The notes under the pieces: generated by a model
Databases searched by the model: none
What the model saw: the letters and a program-made list of their open reading frames with translations, nothing else
Told to the model about the DNA's origin: nothing
Shown: positions 43,336 through 54,812 of the stretch, piece after piece
How positions within the stretch are numbered: position 1 is the first letter of the stretch
How the letters are laid out: each line of letters begins with the position of its first letter
Program-made: the position numbers and the translations under genes
NCBI GenBank assembly: GCA_038373865.1
Contig: JAXGGA010000091.1
Span: 286,446 to 350,445, forward strand
Reading direction: 5' to 3'
Length of the DNA: 64,000 nucleotides
Origin: Uloborus plumipes
Taxonomy: Eukaryota; Arthropoda; Arachnida; Araneae; Uloboridae

Positions 43336-44622
43336 GGGGAGAGTGGTAATGAATGGACCACTTTTTGGTTTTGAATTTTTGTAATTTTTTCTAATACTTT
43401 GTTTTAACTCTAAATTGGTGTTTTAGTTACTATACTTATCTTGCTATCTAAAAAAGTCATAAAAGTTGGATTAGCACCTGTCTATAATGAATTATAATAG
43501 AAAGTAAAAATTTTGAAATTTGGCCCATTCAACCCCACCTATGGGGTTGAATGGGCCATCGAAGGTAATGCATGGGCCACTAAATGAATTCAATGAAAAC
43601 ATGTGGATTTAATCTTTTATTTGCTGAATTTGACAAAATCAATGTGGCACTTGACATGATGATACAAAATCATACTGAAATTAAAATTATATAAACATCA
43701 AAACTGATGCAATTAAATTAAAACTGATGCATACCAATTGTAGCAGAAAAATGACTAAATAATGTGATTGTAAGAAATAAATAACATCAGATATATATAA
43801 AAAAAACAGATAATACACACTATGATTTAACAAAATTTATGTATTTCAAAAATAATATTAAAAATCACTTTCGAAAACTTCATCTTCATTTTCAAACTTG
43901 TCAAAATTCAAAAAAAATTTTTAAAATTTACTACACATCGGGAATAAGAAATATCTAACTTAAGTTACCAAGAGAAAGAAAATGAAATTGTACTGTGAGG
44001 AATATAATATGAAGGAGAGAGGGGGGGGGGGGCTTTATCAATGCACTGCGACCAGATGTCTATTGTACTATAAGAATATAATATAGATTTGCAAATTATA
44101 TTTAAAAGTTACTACAAACCTATTTTGACGACAGTAATCTTTATCTATGACAGTCAGTTGTGTTTCATATAAATGCGAAAATCCAAAGAAAAGGAAGAAA
44201 AACAATATTTAGGTGGCCCATTCATTACCATGACATAGAGGCCCATTCAGCCCCACCTATACTTTTGGAATACATTTAGGTTTTTTGAGTACATTGAATT
44301 TAGATAACATCAAAATACATCTTAAGATTAGTTTATAGATATGGAAAGACTAGCTTATACATATGTATGCAGTGAAATACTTGGTACATTTTAGTTAGGA
44401 AATGTTTTACTAAAAAGGAAAAAACTTACTTTTCAGTCAGATTCTTGACCATGCCCCTCTAGTTTGAAAATGGCTCAGCGCAAACGAATGAAAATTGGAT
44501 GAGTTTAGTAGAACAAATAGCTACATCTATTGGTGGCATCAAAAAAAAATTCATGCAAATACTTTTTCATATTTTGTTAGTGGCCCATTCATCACCATGG
44601 CCCATTCATTACCACTCTCCCC
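43336..44622. mobile_element. pogo-like TA transposon (GGGGAGAGTGGTAATGAATGG ends)
   Basis: Inverted ends GGGGAGAGTGGTAATGAATG / CATTCATTACCACTCTCCCC, TA at 43334-43335 and 44623-44624. The end motif GGCCCATTCA recurs inside. A minus-strand acidic tail (KFENEDEVFESDF then stop, near 43870-43910) looks like the end of a transposase, otherwise lost. Confidence 0.85.
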
Positions 44623-44624
44623 TA

Positions 44625-45152
44625 CTTCATTCCAGTCAAGAAAAAGTTATTTCTGAATATCAAAGCATATGATAATATGAAAATTGATACTGTTTTCAAA
44701 AATTTGTACTCATATTGTAATTGAAAAAAAAAATTGATTTTTAAATCTTCTTGTCGTTAAATACTTCAAATACTAGGTGAGATTTGCCATTAATAATATC
44801 GTTTTAGCGCATTTTGAGGGACTGCAAATTTTGTTCGTTTAAAAATAATTTCGCTGTAATGAAGTTTAATAATGTATTGGCAATTAAAACGGGAACGAAC
44901 ATTTATTTCGTTACAACAGATATTTCGCTGTATTAGTACTCTCTGTAATGAGACTTTACTTTTACTGTACCTGCACATTTAAGATATAAGTTTATGAGTA
45001 TAAACAATAACACTATAGCAGGATTGTCATTAAAAATGTGTAAACAAATCAATCCGTTTCGAAATACAGATCGAATGTTACATCATAACCCGTAAAACTA
45101 ATTTTGAGAATACGCAACACAAGTAGAATAAGTTAAAAATTTTAAATTTTAC
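44625..45152. other. Intergenic or intronic, no clear gene
   Basis: AT-rich; TTTCGCTGTAATGAAG / CTCTGTAATGAGACTTTAC near 44850-44960 suggests a Tigger-like remnant. Downstream side of the unrecognised minus-strand exons. Confidence 0.4.
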
Positions 45153-45213
45153 CTCTATTGGCCAAAACCATCGTGATTTTGATTGGAAAACATTTTGACA
45201 GTTCTTGGATCAG
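45153..45213 (-). CDS. Exon of the same unrecognised gene (exon B)
   Basis: A 61-base exon framed by a long pyrimidine tract with TTTTGACAG at its 3' side and by the donor AGAG|GTAAAATT. It reads LIQELSKCFPIKITMVLANR and leaves one extra base (phase 1). It is in frame with exon A 153 bases upstream. The next exon downstream was not found; the DNA to the left (44625-45150) shows only AT-rich sequence and transposon-like remnants. Confidence 0.5.
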
Positions 45214-45366
45214 CTGTCAAAAGAAAAACAAAGAAAAAACAAAAGCAATTGAGCAGATGTAATGAAAAAATAAAAACAGAAACTATTAAAAGTTACAGGT
45301 TTACCGCTTAATGACGGTTTTCATGTGAAAAACAGCTGTAAAAATTTACAAATGAAACTCACTCAC

Positions 45367-45560
45367 AGGAAAATTCAAATAGTAAACAAGATGTTTGAGA
45401 ATTGACGTTAATGATCCGCATTCTGCAGGATGAAAAATGTGTAAGTAACCGTCGGACATTTCTGCAAGGCGCGGTCTTAATTCTATAGCAAATACTACAG
45501 ATGGGCGTGACCGTTTTAAGAAATTGTCCAATGAACGGTGGCTGCTTGCTGCTGTTTTAC
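45367..45560 (-). CDS. Exon of an unrecognised gene (exon A)
   Basis: A minus-strand exon with acceptor CATTTTTTGCAG and donor CCT|GTGAGTGAG contains 64 full codons after two leading bases. The peptide includes RSRPSVVFAIELRPRLAEMS and ends HLVYYLNFP. Exon A ends in phase 0 and the next exon (45153-45213) continues in frame. Two adjacent exons with consensus sites and no internal stop argue for a real host gene, although codon use is AT-rich, unlike the kinase. No domain recognised. Other exons were not found within the window, so the model is partial. Confidence 0.5.
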
Positions 45561-45570
45561 CTGCAAAAAA

Positions 45571-46353
45571 TGATGCACAAGCAATTCTATGTAGATGTGT
45601 TCATGCTGCCATCTAGTGACAGTTTTAACAGCTGTTCAGAAATTTATTTTTAATTCCTTACTATTTTCGCTCTCCATTTTTCAGGACAGCGAAATGAGAG
45701 TTAAGCGAGATCTGCGCTTCTAAAAATGATGATTTTGCATAAATTTAAGTTCGACCTTTTTTTTTCATTTTTTTTTGTAAAGTTCATTGTCAAGTCATTG
45801 TCAGTTCCTTTTTAACATAAAAAAATTACATTTCGCCTCAATTAAAAATGACAATCAAACCCTTCATAGGCTGGGTAGTCAAAAAACAATTGAACCACCC
45901 CTCGCCCTCACCTATTTCAGAAATGGGGTCCGCCAATTTCGTATTTTTTATTTAAACTGAGGGGAAATTTTAAATAAAATGAACAAACAAATAAACAAAT
46001 ATAATAATAGTGACAAAAAAATCTATCTTTTTTTGCGAAATTTTAAATGGAAAAGCCATCTTTGAATATTACGGTTTTACCTTGTTGACAAATGTTTGCC
46101 TATAACGTAATAAAAATTAATTTCACTACATGATTCTTCCTTGCTTTTCTTTCTTTTTTTTCCGTTTAAAAAGAATACAATAAAACAAATAGGAAAATGT
46201 TGAATATTACTTATTAGGAATAAGTCCATAGTTTTTGCAAAGAGATGAGGGCTTCGTGTAAAAGAGAAAAGCCCCACTGACACTTGTTTGGAAAACATGA
46301 GTCAGGCTGCCCCGTTTCTCTTGTGGACTGCCCTGACTACATTTCACCAGCGA
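45571..46353. other. No gene seen
   Basis: AT-rich sequence up to the hAT-like element. Further exons of the unknown gene were looked for but none was convincing. Confidence 0.5.
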
Positions 46354-46361
46354 CTCCTTAA

Positions 46362-47502
46362 TAGGGCTGCGACATCGATGTCGATGTTTTGAAAACATCG
46401 ATGTTTTTGTGTGAACATCGATGTTTTTACCATCGATGTTTGAGGGTCGATGTTTTTCCAACATCGATGTTTTTGTGTGAACATCGATGTTTTTACCATC
46501 GATGTTTGAGGGTCAATGTTTTTCCAACATCGATGTTTTTGTGTGAACATCGATGTTTTTACCATCGATGTTTGAGGGTCGATGTTTTTCCAACATCGAT
46601 AATTTTGTGTGAACATCGATGTTTTTACCATCGATGTTTGAGGGTCGATGTTTTCCCAACATCGATGTTTTTGTGTGAACATCGATGTTTTTACCATCGA
46701 TGTTTGAGGGTCGATGTTTTTCCAACATCGATAATTTTGTGTGAACATCGATGTTTTTACCATCGATGTTTGAGGGTCGATGTTTTCCCAACATCGATGT
46801 TTTTGTGTGAACATCGATGTTTTTACCATCGATGTTTGAGGGTCGATGTTTTTTCAACATCGATGCTTTGTTTTCGATGTCGATGTTTTATATTCTAGCA
46901 AAAAAAGCCAAAGAAGAGTATACGATAGACATACTTATTAAAAAGTATTTTTTTTCTTCTTTCGATGTCCTGTCTTCATTTCAGCAAAAACAACAAAAAT
47001 TGCAATAAAAAAGATTCATCTTTCTTTAACCACAAGCTGCAATATCTACCAAATCATTATTATTATTTTTTTTAATAACTAACGATGATTTACTGTCAAT
47101 GATTTTTAAACATTGTTGTTTTGCATTTGGTATTTTTTCGATGATGTTCATAAAAATATGCGCAATAAAAAAAAAAGTTACGCAGTTTATCAACAGTTGC
47201 AGTATATATCTCACTGAAAAAAGTTTCCTTAATTGACATCAATAACTTACGGTTGATGTTTTTCCAAGAGACAAAAGACGTATCTAATTGAATGATATAA
47301 AGATGAGCTTGTAATGGGGAGTGTAACTTAATAACTGTACATTAAAATGTGTAAGCAATTAAAAAAAAGGTCGATGTTCAGAAACATCGATATTTGAAAA
47401 CGTCGATGTGTTTTGGTCGATGTATCAATACCATCGATGTCCTTATTTTCCAACATCGATGTCTTAAAACATCGATGTTTTGCTTTCGATGTCGCACCTC
47501 TG
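46362..47502. mobile_element. hAT-like element with ATCGAT-rich ends, copy 1
   Basis: Ends TAGGGCTGCGACATCGATG / TTCGATGTCGCACCTCTG with a perfect 8-bp duplication CTCCTTAA at 46354-46361 and 47503-47510. 1141 bp. The left half is a 66-bp tandem array. Non-coding apart from frames created by the array. Copy 2, inverted, is 50077-53559. Confidence 0.93.
46395..46856. repeat. 66-bp tandem array built on the palindrome ACATCGATGT
   Basis: Seven units start at 46395, 46461, 46527, 46593, 46659, 46725 and 46791, exactly 66 bases apart, with a partial eighth. Each holds four ATCGATG-type motifs, two or three as full ACATCGATGT palindromes. As 66 is divisible by 3, frames stay open on both strands (up to 169 codons), but these are repeats and not proteins. 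Confidence 0.97.
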
Positions 47503-47645
47503 CTCCTTAACCAACAGCACAATGGAGTCCCTTCACGCAACGTCACAGGTCGCGTTAGGTCACGTGTCAACTAGGAAGCTGATGTAAGCAACGGGGATGA
47601 AGCGTTGAAAGCATTACTGAAGAACCGTGCTTTTTCTTAACAAAA

Positions 47646-47935
47646 TGTGTTGCTTGTGGATGCACTAAGGTTGCAACTGAAGTCAATTGCAAGGAGAAGT
47701 TATTTTTCATATTTCCTCATGTAAATAAAGATCATTTAAAAGTTTTGTTCATAAAAATAAAATGAGAAAACTTACGGCCAAAAAACATTGTTTTTTGCAG
47801 ATGACTTCGATGAAGAATGCTTTAAGTGTCAAAATTTCACCAAAAGATTACTAATAAAACAAGGCGCGATCTGTACAAAATTATTTTTTAAGAAAGAAAA
47901 GAAAAGGAGAGCTTTAAAGTGTTTAAATGCTTCAT
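47646..47935 (+). pseudogene. THAP-like zinc-finger remnant
   Basis: Two pieces: 47646-47760 reads CVACGCTKVATEVNCKEKLF then FIFPHVNK, and after an intron-like TTTTTTGCAG acceptor 47803-47900 reads DDFDEECFKCQNFTKRLLIK. Order and spacing fit the two halves of a THAP domain (C-x2-C ... FFxFP ... DEECF ... KRLL). Essential residues are missing or uncertain (no start, the conserved Trp not seen), so it is a relic if real. Confidence 0.35.
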
Positions 47936-49900
47936 CAAGTCAAAGTGCTGTTTTTTTTTTTTTTTTTTTTTTTTTTGGAAAATTAAATTGTTTACCCAAA
48001 TGTTTTCATAAATTTTACATAACATTGAAATATATGAAATCCCCAGCTAATGCAAATCAACCAACGAAGCTCTACAGATAAGCTGTAGATTAATACAGTT
48101 GTTATTTTTTTTTTTTTTTAAATGTCGATGTAAGTTTACAAAAGTTTCTTTTCTTCTTCTTGCAAAAAAAAAAAAAAAAAAAGAAATCAATACAGCATTT
48201 TTAATTCGTACAACTTTTCCTAACAGGTACATAAATATACAACGCAGAACAATAGAAGTTTTTCGAAAATTATATGGAAGAAAAAGTTCACGTAGTTTAT
48301 TGTCTTTATTTATAACTATTATTATTTGTTATTATTTTTATATTAATTTAATTATTTTACATTTCATTAAAAAAGAGCATATTTCAGCCAAATCTTCATT
48401 TTACTACTTCCTTTACTACTTAAAATTTATAGATATAAACATGTAGCATAAATGAATTATTTAGTGTATATGAATATTTCTCTGGCCAATATTTAAAAGA
48501 CCTGAGTCTTACTGTTGCTCTGCGGAGAAAATATACTTTAGTTAATATAAGTTGAAAAAAGAATATAAATCTTCTGTTTCAAAGAAAACTAATTATTTCA
48601 ATTGTTATTTTGAATATTAATTTTGAAGCATTCATTTTGCTATTAAGCACTCTAACAAAATATTTTTTCTTGTAAAGCAATTACATATTGAGAAACTGGA
48701 AATTTATTTAGCAATGTTTTCATCCCATTAATATGCTAACATTTTTCTCAGCAGTAACCTACATAGACTTCGGTGCGCCCCCCTCGCAAGATCTGTACAT
48801 GTCCCCTCTCACCCCCCCCCCTCTTTTTTTCGATCAAAAAAAAAAACGTGTAGTGCTGTTTTTCCGTATTGCATGCCCCGAAACTTATGTGCTCCCCCTC
48901 CCGTGCCGAAGGGTGCTATGTACTCTACTGTTTCTCTGTATACATATAATAAAAAGTTTTTAAAAGCACAAACCTGTTGTATATCGTTGAAAAAAAAATC
49001 TTTATCGAAGAATTCAAGAAGCAAATAGCTGAAAAATACATATATTGCTAAAACGTACAGTTGTAATTTAATCAGAAATTATTGGTATTAATTAACAAAA
49101 CTTTTACTGTTTTATCCAGTACTAGTTTATTACTAAGTATAAAATGCATTTGATTAAAAATTTTGGTAGAGTGAAACATCACTTAGATACCACTTAACAT
49201 TTACACTATTTCATTGGATGGTACTTCTATGAATAAAATCTAAATATCCTTAGTTTCGTAATGGCAGAGTTAAAATTTCTTAAAAATATATTACATAAAT
49301 ATATGACTGAGTATATATTTAATGGTTCTACACTAGACAAAGAAAACAAATTATAAAGCTCATTTGATTAGTGAAAAAAAAAAGAAAGAAAAGAAAAGAA
49401 AGAAAGCAAAACAGAAGTTTCACATTACGTCCTATATTTTTTCTCACAAAACCATGGGTATTTTAATTGTATTTGCACAATGTATTCACATACAAAATAA
49501 TGCTTATAGAAATGTATATATTTTAGAAAAAGTCAATTTCAATTTTAGCAGAAAGTCATTTTACTATACAAGGAGAAATTTAAAATATGTATTCATTACA
49601 AAGAACATTTTTTAAAAATAAATTAAAAACAACTTTTTATGCTGTTTTTACTCTTAACTGACACTTACAATTTTTTTTTCTAAAATTACCTCTCTCATGC
49701 TCATGCTAAAAAAAATTCAGAGAGAAATAAACTAATAACAAATATTACGAAGTAAAAAACATTAAAAGTCAACTCTAAATAAGAGATTAAAACTAAATAA
49801 ATCAGACCTAAATCATAATTAAAAAGATTAAACTAAACGTAAGTACTATATTATTAATTACAAAAATAACGTAAATAGCCAAAGCAAACTAATTTTGATC
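47936..49900. other. AT-rich intergenic, no gene seen
   Basis: Long poly-T and poly-A runs (47950-47976, 48105-48120, 48163-48182) and AT-rich DNA without recognisable coding or terminal repeats. Confidence 0.6.
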
Positions 49901-50219
49901 GGCCACCTCCAGTTAAAACTCAATACGAAAGCATGCTAACAGAGTAGCGATCCCAGCCGACACGTGACATCCACTGTGCGGCCCTCTAGCGGTGAATTGA
50001 CTCCATTGTCTCCTCTGGGTACTGGTTCAAATTCTCTAAAAGAGCTCTTTCTGGAAAGCAACGAAACGTGACGAAAAAGGGGTGCGACATCGAAGGCAAA
50101 ATACCGATGTTGGAAAATAAGGACATCGATGTTATCGTTACATCGACCAAAAAACATCGATGTTTCAAAACATCGATCTTTTCTTTTATTGATTACACAT
50201 TTGAATGTAGGGAAAGTAC

Positions 50220-52084
50220 CCCAAAACGGTATAGCTAACCTATTCTTCGCTTTATTTCTTATTGTATATAAGGTACATTGCAAAGTTAGACGCCATTCAA
50301 AAGTATACACCTTTTACATTACTAAAAATACCTTTGTCATATTTGTTCGATATTATTTATGTGAAAAATACTGGTTTCAAAAAGTCTTATACGATCCCGT
50401 TTTAGTTTTACCCGACCAAGGGTGGGTAAAACGTGATAGGGAATTGTATGTTATTATTTTGTAGTGATTTTACTTTTGATTTAGTTTTTAGACCAAAAAT
50501 AGGCTACGTAATTGTAAAGTTGGAAAATTACCTAACACAAAAATCGCATAAAAATGTGTCGTCTTCTTCGTCTGCTTTGGAATAAGCTTCGTGGGCCCAT
50601 CCCTGGCAGCTCGAGCATTGTATTCAGCTTCCTTCTCCAGATTTCGATTCAAGATACAGAACGTTGCAGAAAATACATGCTTCATCTTTTTCAGTTTCAT
50701 CTTCTGAAGACGACGACGTCCATCCTTGGCTAACTGATGTTTTTTTTTTTTTTTTTTTTCGTTTTTTTTTTTTTTTCATGTTACGTCTATTTTCTTCCAT
50801 TTTTGCAAATGATGTTTGTGGGGTTTTTTCAGGTTCAGAGCAATACTTTTAAAATTTATATGCCTGTTTTGCATCTCCACCTGGTTTTCTTTTCCTCCTC
50901 ATTTGTTTTGTTTTCGGAACATTCAAGAGACTTGTTTTGGCAGCCCTTTTTTTCAGCTTTTAAGTTCTTTCTCGTTCTTTTTTTTTTTTTTTTTTTTTCG
51001 TTCTTCTTCTTCCAAATCAAGTTTATATGGGCTTCTTGTTATAAATGCTGTTTTTTTTCTTCTATTTTCGTGTTTATTTTGAGGTCTTGGTCCAATCACT
51101 CGTGGTGGAGGTAGAACTTCTTTGGGTGATATAGAAAATGGCAGTAAAGGGCGACAGTATAGTCCAAGTCCTTTGACTCCTGTTGAAGTGAACGGTTGGA
51201 TAAGGCCTGTTTTTGTGCTAGTGTTATCGTTGCACTAAGTGATTCTTTCAATACTGTCTCTAGTGGTTGTGATGACAGCAAAATCTTAGATGCTATGACT
51301 GAATTTGAAGATCCTTCGGATCTGATCTCATTTTGTTGCAGATTTAATGGGTGTTAGAACGTCACGTTCTGAGCATCCAGCAATGGGTGATCTGTTGGTA
51401 GAAAGGAAGCGAAAAGATATTCAGGAAAGACATCTGGGGCTAGATGGGAAAATGCCTGTTTTCGTGAACCCATTCACAGCAGTTTCGACAAGAGCTGCTC
51501 GTTAAAATGCTGCATTGAACATATTTCCTACTTCGTAGATAATAATCCCTTTGTCAGGATGGTTGAACATCCATTTGCGAACCTCTAGCTAACTTCGTGC
51601 TGCTTAAACACATTGAAAAAACATTAATGGGAATGGTCGGGTAAAACGGGACACATCCAAATTGTATCCCGTTTTGGGCACCCGAAAAGTGTCCCGTTTT
51701 GCCCGACCATGATGCTTTTGACAACATAGAGGGCTGTCCCCGGAACCGCCACTCACTAGCAATGTTTAAGTACATGAAATTGTTGCTAAAAGAGCTATGA
51801 ACAAAATATAGTTCTAACCGGAATTGTTCCGAATTACGGAGAACCACAATTCTAGTTGTTCTGCAGTCGAAAAAAGTAAAAAGTAAGTAAAAATCTCAAT
51901 TGAAAACTTTAAAAAAAATATTTCTTTGCGAAATACGTGGCTAGAGTTGAGATATTAACTGAGTATGCTGTCATGGCGGTCGGGAGCCAGTTTAGCCTGT
52001 CTCCTGAGAGATAGTACCACCAGTCAAGCTCCAACGCCCACTATCCCGTTTTGCCCGTCTATCCCGTTTTGGGCAACTCTCCAC
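50220..52084. mobile_element. pogo-like TA transposon (GGGAAAGTACCCCAAAACGG ends), nested
   Basis: Ends GGGAAAGTACCCCAAAACGG / CCCGTTTTGGGCAACTCTCC with TA at 50218-50219 and 52085-52086. The uninterrupted copy 1 has a single TA at the matching place (47338-47339), which proves the boundaries. Internal CCCGTTTTGCCCGACC repeats near 51630-51710. Transposase not recognisable. Confidence 0.9.
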
Positions 52085-52653
52085 TACAGTTATTCTGTTA
52101 CTTTCCCATTATAAGCGTCTCTTTATATCACTCAATTAGATATATCTTTTGTCTCCTGGAAAAAAAAAGCCAATTAAGAAAACTTTTTTCAGTGAGATAT
52201 ATACTGCAACTGTATAACTTTTTTTCTATCGAATATTTTTATTAAACTTTTTTTTGCTAAAATGTAAAACATCATCGAAAAAAATATCAAATGCAAAACA
52301 ACGATGTTGAAAAATCATTGACAGTAAATCATCGTTAGTTATGAAAAAAAATTTTTTTTTTTCAATTTGGTAGACATTGCAACAAGTGGTTGGAGAAAGA
52401 TGAATCTTTTTTATCGCATAATTTTTATTGGTTTCTGTTTTTTTTGCTGAAATGTAAAATGTACATCGTAAGAAGAAAAAAAAACATTGAACGCCAAAAA
52501 ACGATCATTAAAAGACAAAAAAAAAAAAAAAAAAAAAACGGCGAAAGCAAATTAGAGATGTTTCAGAAGCATCCAGAGCAAAACATCGATGATAATCATA
52601 GAATTTTTTTCCCAGTAAAGTTAACAGTACAACTTCTGATTCATGATGAAAAC

Positions 52654-53407
52654 TAGGGATGCACCGATTAATCGGCAGTACCGATTAATCGGCCATAATC
52701 GGCCACTTTGCCGATTATTAATAATCGGCAAAATCGGTTCGATTAATCGGCCGAAAAAATATTTTCAAATATTATTCTTTAAAGTATACCTTCACTAAGA
52801 AACTATGATGAATAACTTTTTTACAATAATCCTCACAGTGGATTTAAAATTTTCTTTAAATGAATTCACCTACTTTGAATAAATATACATGACAATGTTG
52901 TAAAATTTTTCTTGTGGCGATAGTTTTCTCTTTAGTACAGTGCTTTTATATTCCTTCTAATTTTCAAAGAATAAAAGTATTGAATTAAATTGCTACTGAT
53001 TACTAAAATATATGAATTAAAAGTACTCCTAAACTGGAATGCTCAAAACAGACTTCCGCTCGCCCCCCCCCCTTTTTTTTGGATTTTTATGTCCAATTAA
53101 CATATCTAATAATGTGTTAATAATATGATTGACAATAATATGAAAATTGGTTCCAAGAAATTTGATAAAATATTGAAATTATTTTGGGAAAACTAGGAAA
53201 ATGGAAAAAAAAATCTTTCAGAAATAAATTACTTACTATTTCTTAACTCGGAATTGTATAAGAGAGAAAAAACAGTGATGGTAAAAGTGGTAGTAGAAAA
53301 AAAATCACCGTTGTCATTAATCGGCTCAGCCGATTAATCGGCCGATTATCAAACGCCGATTAATCGGTAATCGGTAATCGGCCAATTTGCTTATCGGTGC
53401 ATCCCTA
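52654..53407. mobile_element. hAT-like MITE (TAGGGATGCACCGAT family), complete, nested
   Basis: TAGGGATGCACCGATTAATC / TTATCGGTGCATCCCTA, perfect 8-bp duplication ATGAAAAC at 52646-52653 and 53408-53415. Rich in CCGATTAATCGG palindromes near both ends. Copy 1 of the host element shows the empty site. Confidence 0.94.
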
Positions 53408-54058
53408 ATGAAAACTTTTTAATAAGTATGCTTATCGTATATTTTTCTGTGGCTTTCTTTGCTGAAATATAAAGCATCGACATCGAACCCAAAACATCGA
53501 TGTTAGTAAAACATCGGTCCGCAAACATCGATGGTAAAAAGATCGAAATCGATGTCGCCGCACTAGTGACTTACCCACATGCAGAACAATTCGCAGAAAT
53601 GGTTAAAGGGAAAGAATATCGATGGCAAAAATCGGACTAAAATAGCAAGTAGATGTCGACTAAGGCCGGAATTCAGGTGAAACGCTGCATCTACAAAAGT
53701 GCGTTTGCGCAACAACGTTTCACAAGAACCCGAAAATTTGCGTGTGCAACGCACTTTTGCAAAGGTAGCGTTTCACTTGAATCATCACCGCACTAGAGAG
53801 AAGGCCGGAGTAGCGTGTGTCACGTGGGTGGTATGAGTCATCACAAGTCGTCCGACTTCTTCTGGTGTGCGAGGGACTGGCCCAGTTGACCACTGAGAGA
53901 TTGAGGCAGGGAGCGCGAACACTTCAAATCTTTTAACAACCGCGTTGGTGTGTTCTTCGTGAAAATTGTTATTTTTTGTGCTTCCAATGTACACTCTTTA
54001 ACTTTTATGTGTTGTTTTACGTTATTCACATTGATGGAATAGAAAAATCTGTCTAAAC

Positions 54059-54211
54059 ATGCCTCACAAGTGTGTCGTACCTTTATGCAAAGGAAATTGC
54101 AAAAATGGTCCAAAAGTCCACACCTTTGCATTCCCGAAAGAAGATACCTTAAGAAAGCGCTGGATTCATGACATAAAAAGAGATGATTTTTCTCCTACAA
54201 CACATTCTCGA
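54059..54211 (+). CDS. THAP-domain exon of the P-like transposon
   Basis: 51 codons from ATG to a perfect donor (CGA|GTAAGT). MPHKCVVPLCKGNCKNGPKV starts a THAP C2CH zinc finger: Cys5 and Cys10 as the first pair, HTFAFPKED as the FxFP element, and the conserved tryptophan in RKRWIHDI. The second Cys/His pair must lie in the next exon, which I could not find. THAP domains are the DNA-binding part of P-element/THAP9 transposases. Confidence 0.75.
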
Positions 54212-54324
54212 GTAAGTAAATTTATATACGTTTCGGTAAATTTCGGCAGCTGTCGAGATCCCAGTACCATATATCAATCAGGCAAATATTTGAATCAGAA
54301 TCAAAGTTACGCATCCATTGTATG

Positions 54325-54812
54325 TTGGATCTCTCAGTAACTGCAAGATTACATGGAAAAATCAGTATCAATGATTTAAGAATCGACCCTAACAGCTCTT
54401 ATAATAATATTAATTTAGATTTAGACTATTTTTAACCCAAAATTTCTATCTCAAATGATGATATTATAAACACTAAAGATAAAACACCTGTACTGATTCA
54501 TTTATCAAGATATTGCTGTCACATTTATTTAAAAAACAAAACCAAATGCGAATAATGTAAGAATTCCCTTTTGACAGAAGAAAGTTTAAACATTGAAGTA
54601 GAAAATTTCATTAAAAATTTGGATAGAATCGGTTTGAATTGTCCTTCTGATGTAATACATGCTATTTAATAAAATTATATAATCGCACAAAAGTTAATTT
54701 CTTGTCCCCTGGAAGAAATGTTCCTAAAATCTGCTAAGCAACGTAAAATAGTTACAGAAATTACCTTAAGGATACGTTTTATAAAAGAACAATTTTTGCG
54801 TACTGACTAAAG
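54325..54812 (+). pseudogene. Decayed C-terminal part of THAP9/P-like transposase
   Basis: One frame reads through with few stops: DLSVTARLHGKISINDLRID, then KTPVLIHLSRYCCHIYLKNK-TKCE, a stop, CKNSLLTEESL, and SAKQRKIVTEITLRIRFIKE. The TPVLIHLSxY ... CxxC pattern resembles the tail of P-type transposases (inference). At least five in-frame stops; most of the catalytic core between the THAP exon and this block is missing. Confidence 0.5.

Larger units (their letters stand above)
50077..53559. mobile_element. hAT-like element with ATCGAT-rich ends, copy 2, twice interrupted
   Basis: Ends AAGGGGTGCGACATCGAAG / ATCGATGTCGCCGCACTA. In reverse orientation it aligns to 46362-47502 outside the nested insertions (50220-52084 and 52654-53407). 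It has only one 66-bp-type unit (53475-53545). Flanks TGACGAAA / GTGACTTA do not match well, so the copy is old. Confidence 0.82.

Noticed and set aside
45367..45560. Carboxypeptidase (M14) exon, suggested by AIELRP
   Set aside because: The surrounding residues do not match the M14 pattern before or after this short motif.
46344..46898. Long overlapping open frames on both strands (161 and 169 codons)
   Set aside because: They come from the 66-bp tandem repeat, whose length is divisible by three; the peptides are the same 22-residue unit repeated.
50600..51120. Plus-strand frames of up to 125 codons rich in Phe
   Set aside because: Mostly poly-T tracts translated as Phe inside a TA transposon; no transposase motif recognised.
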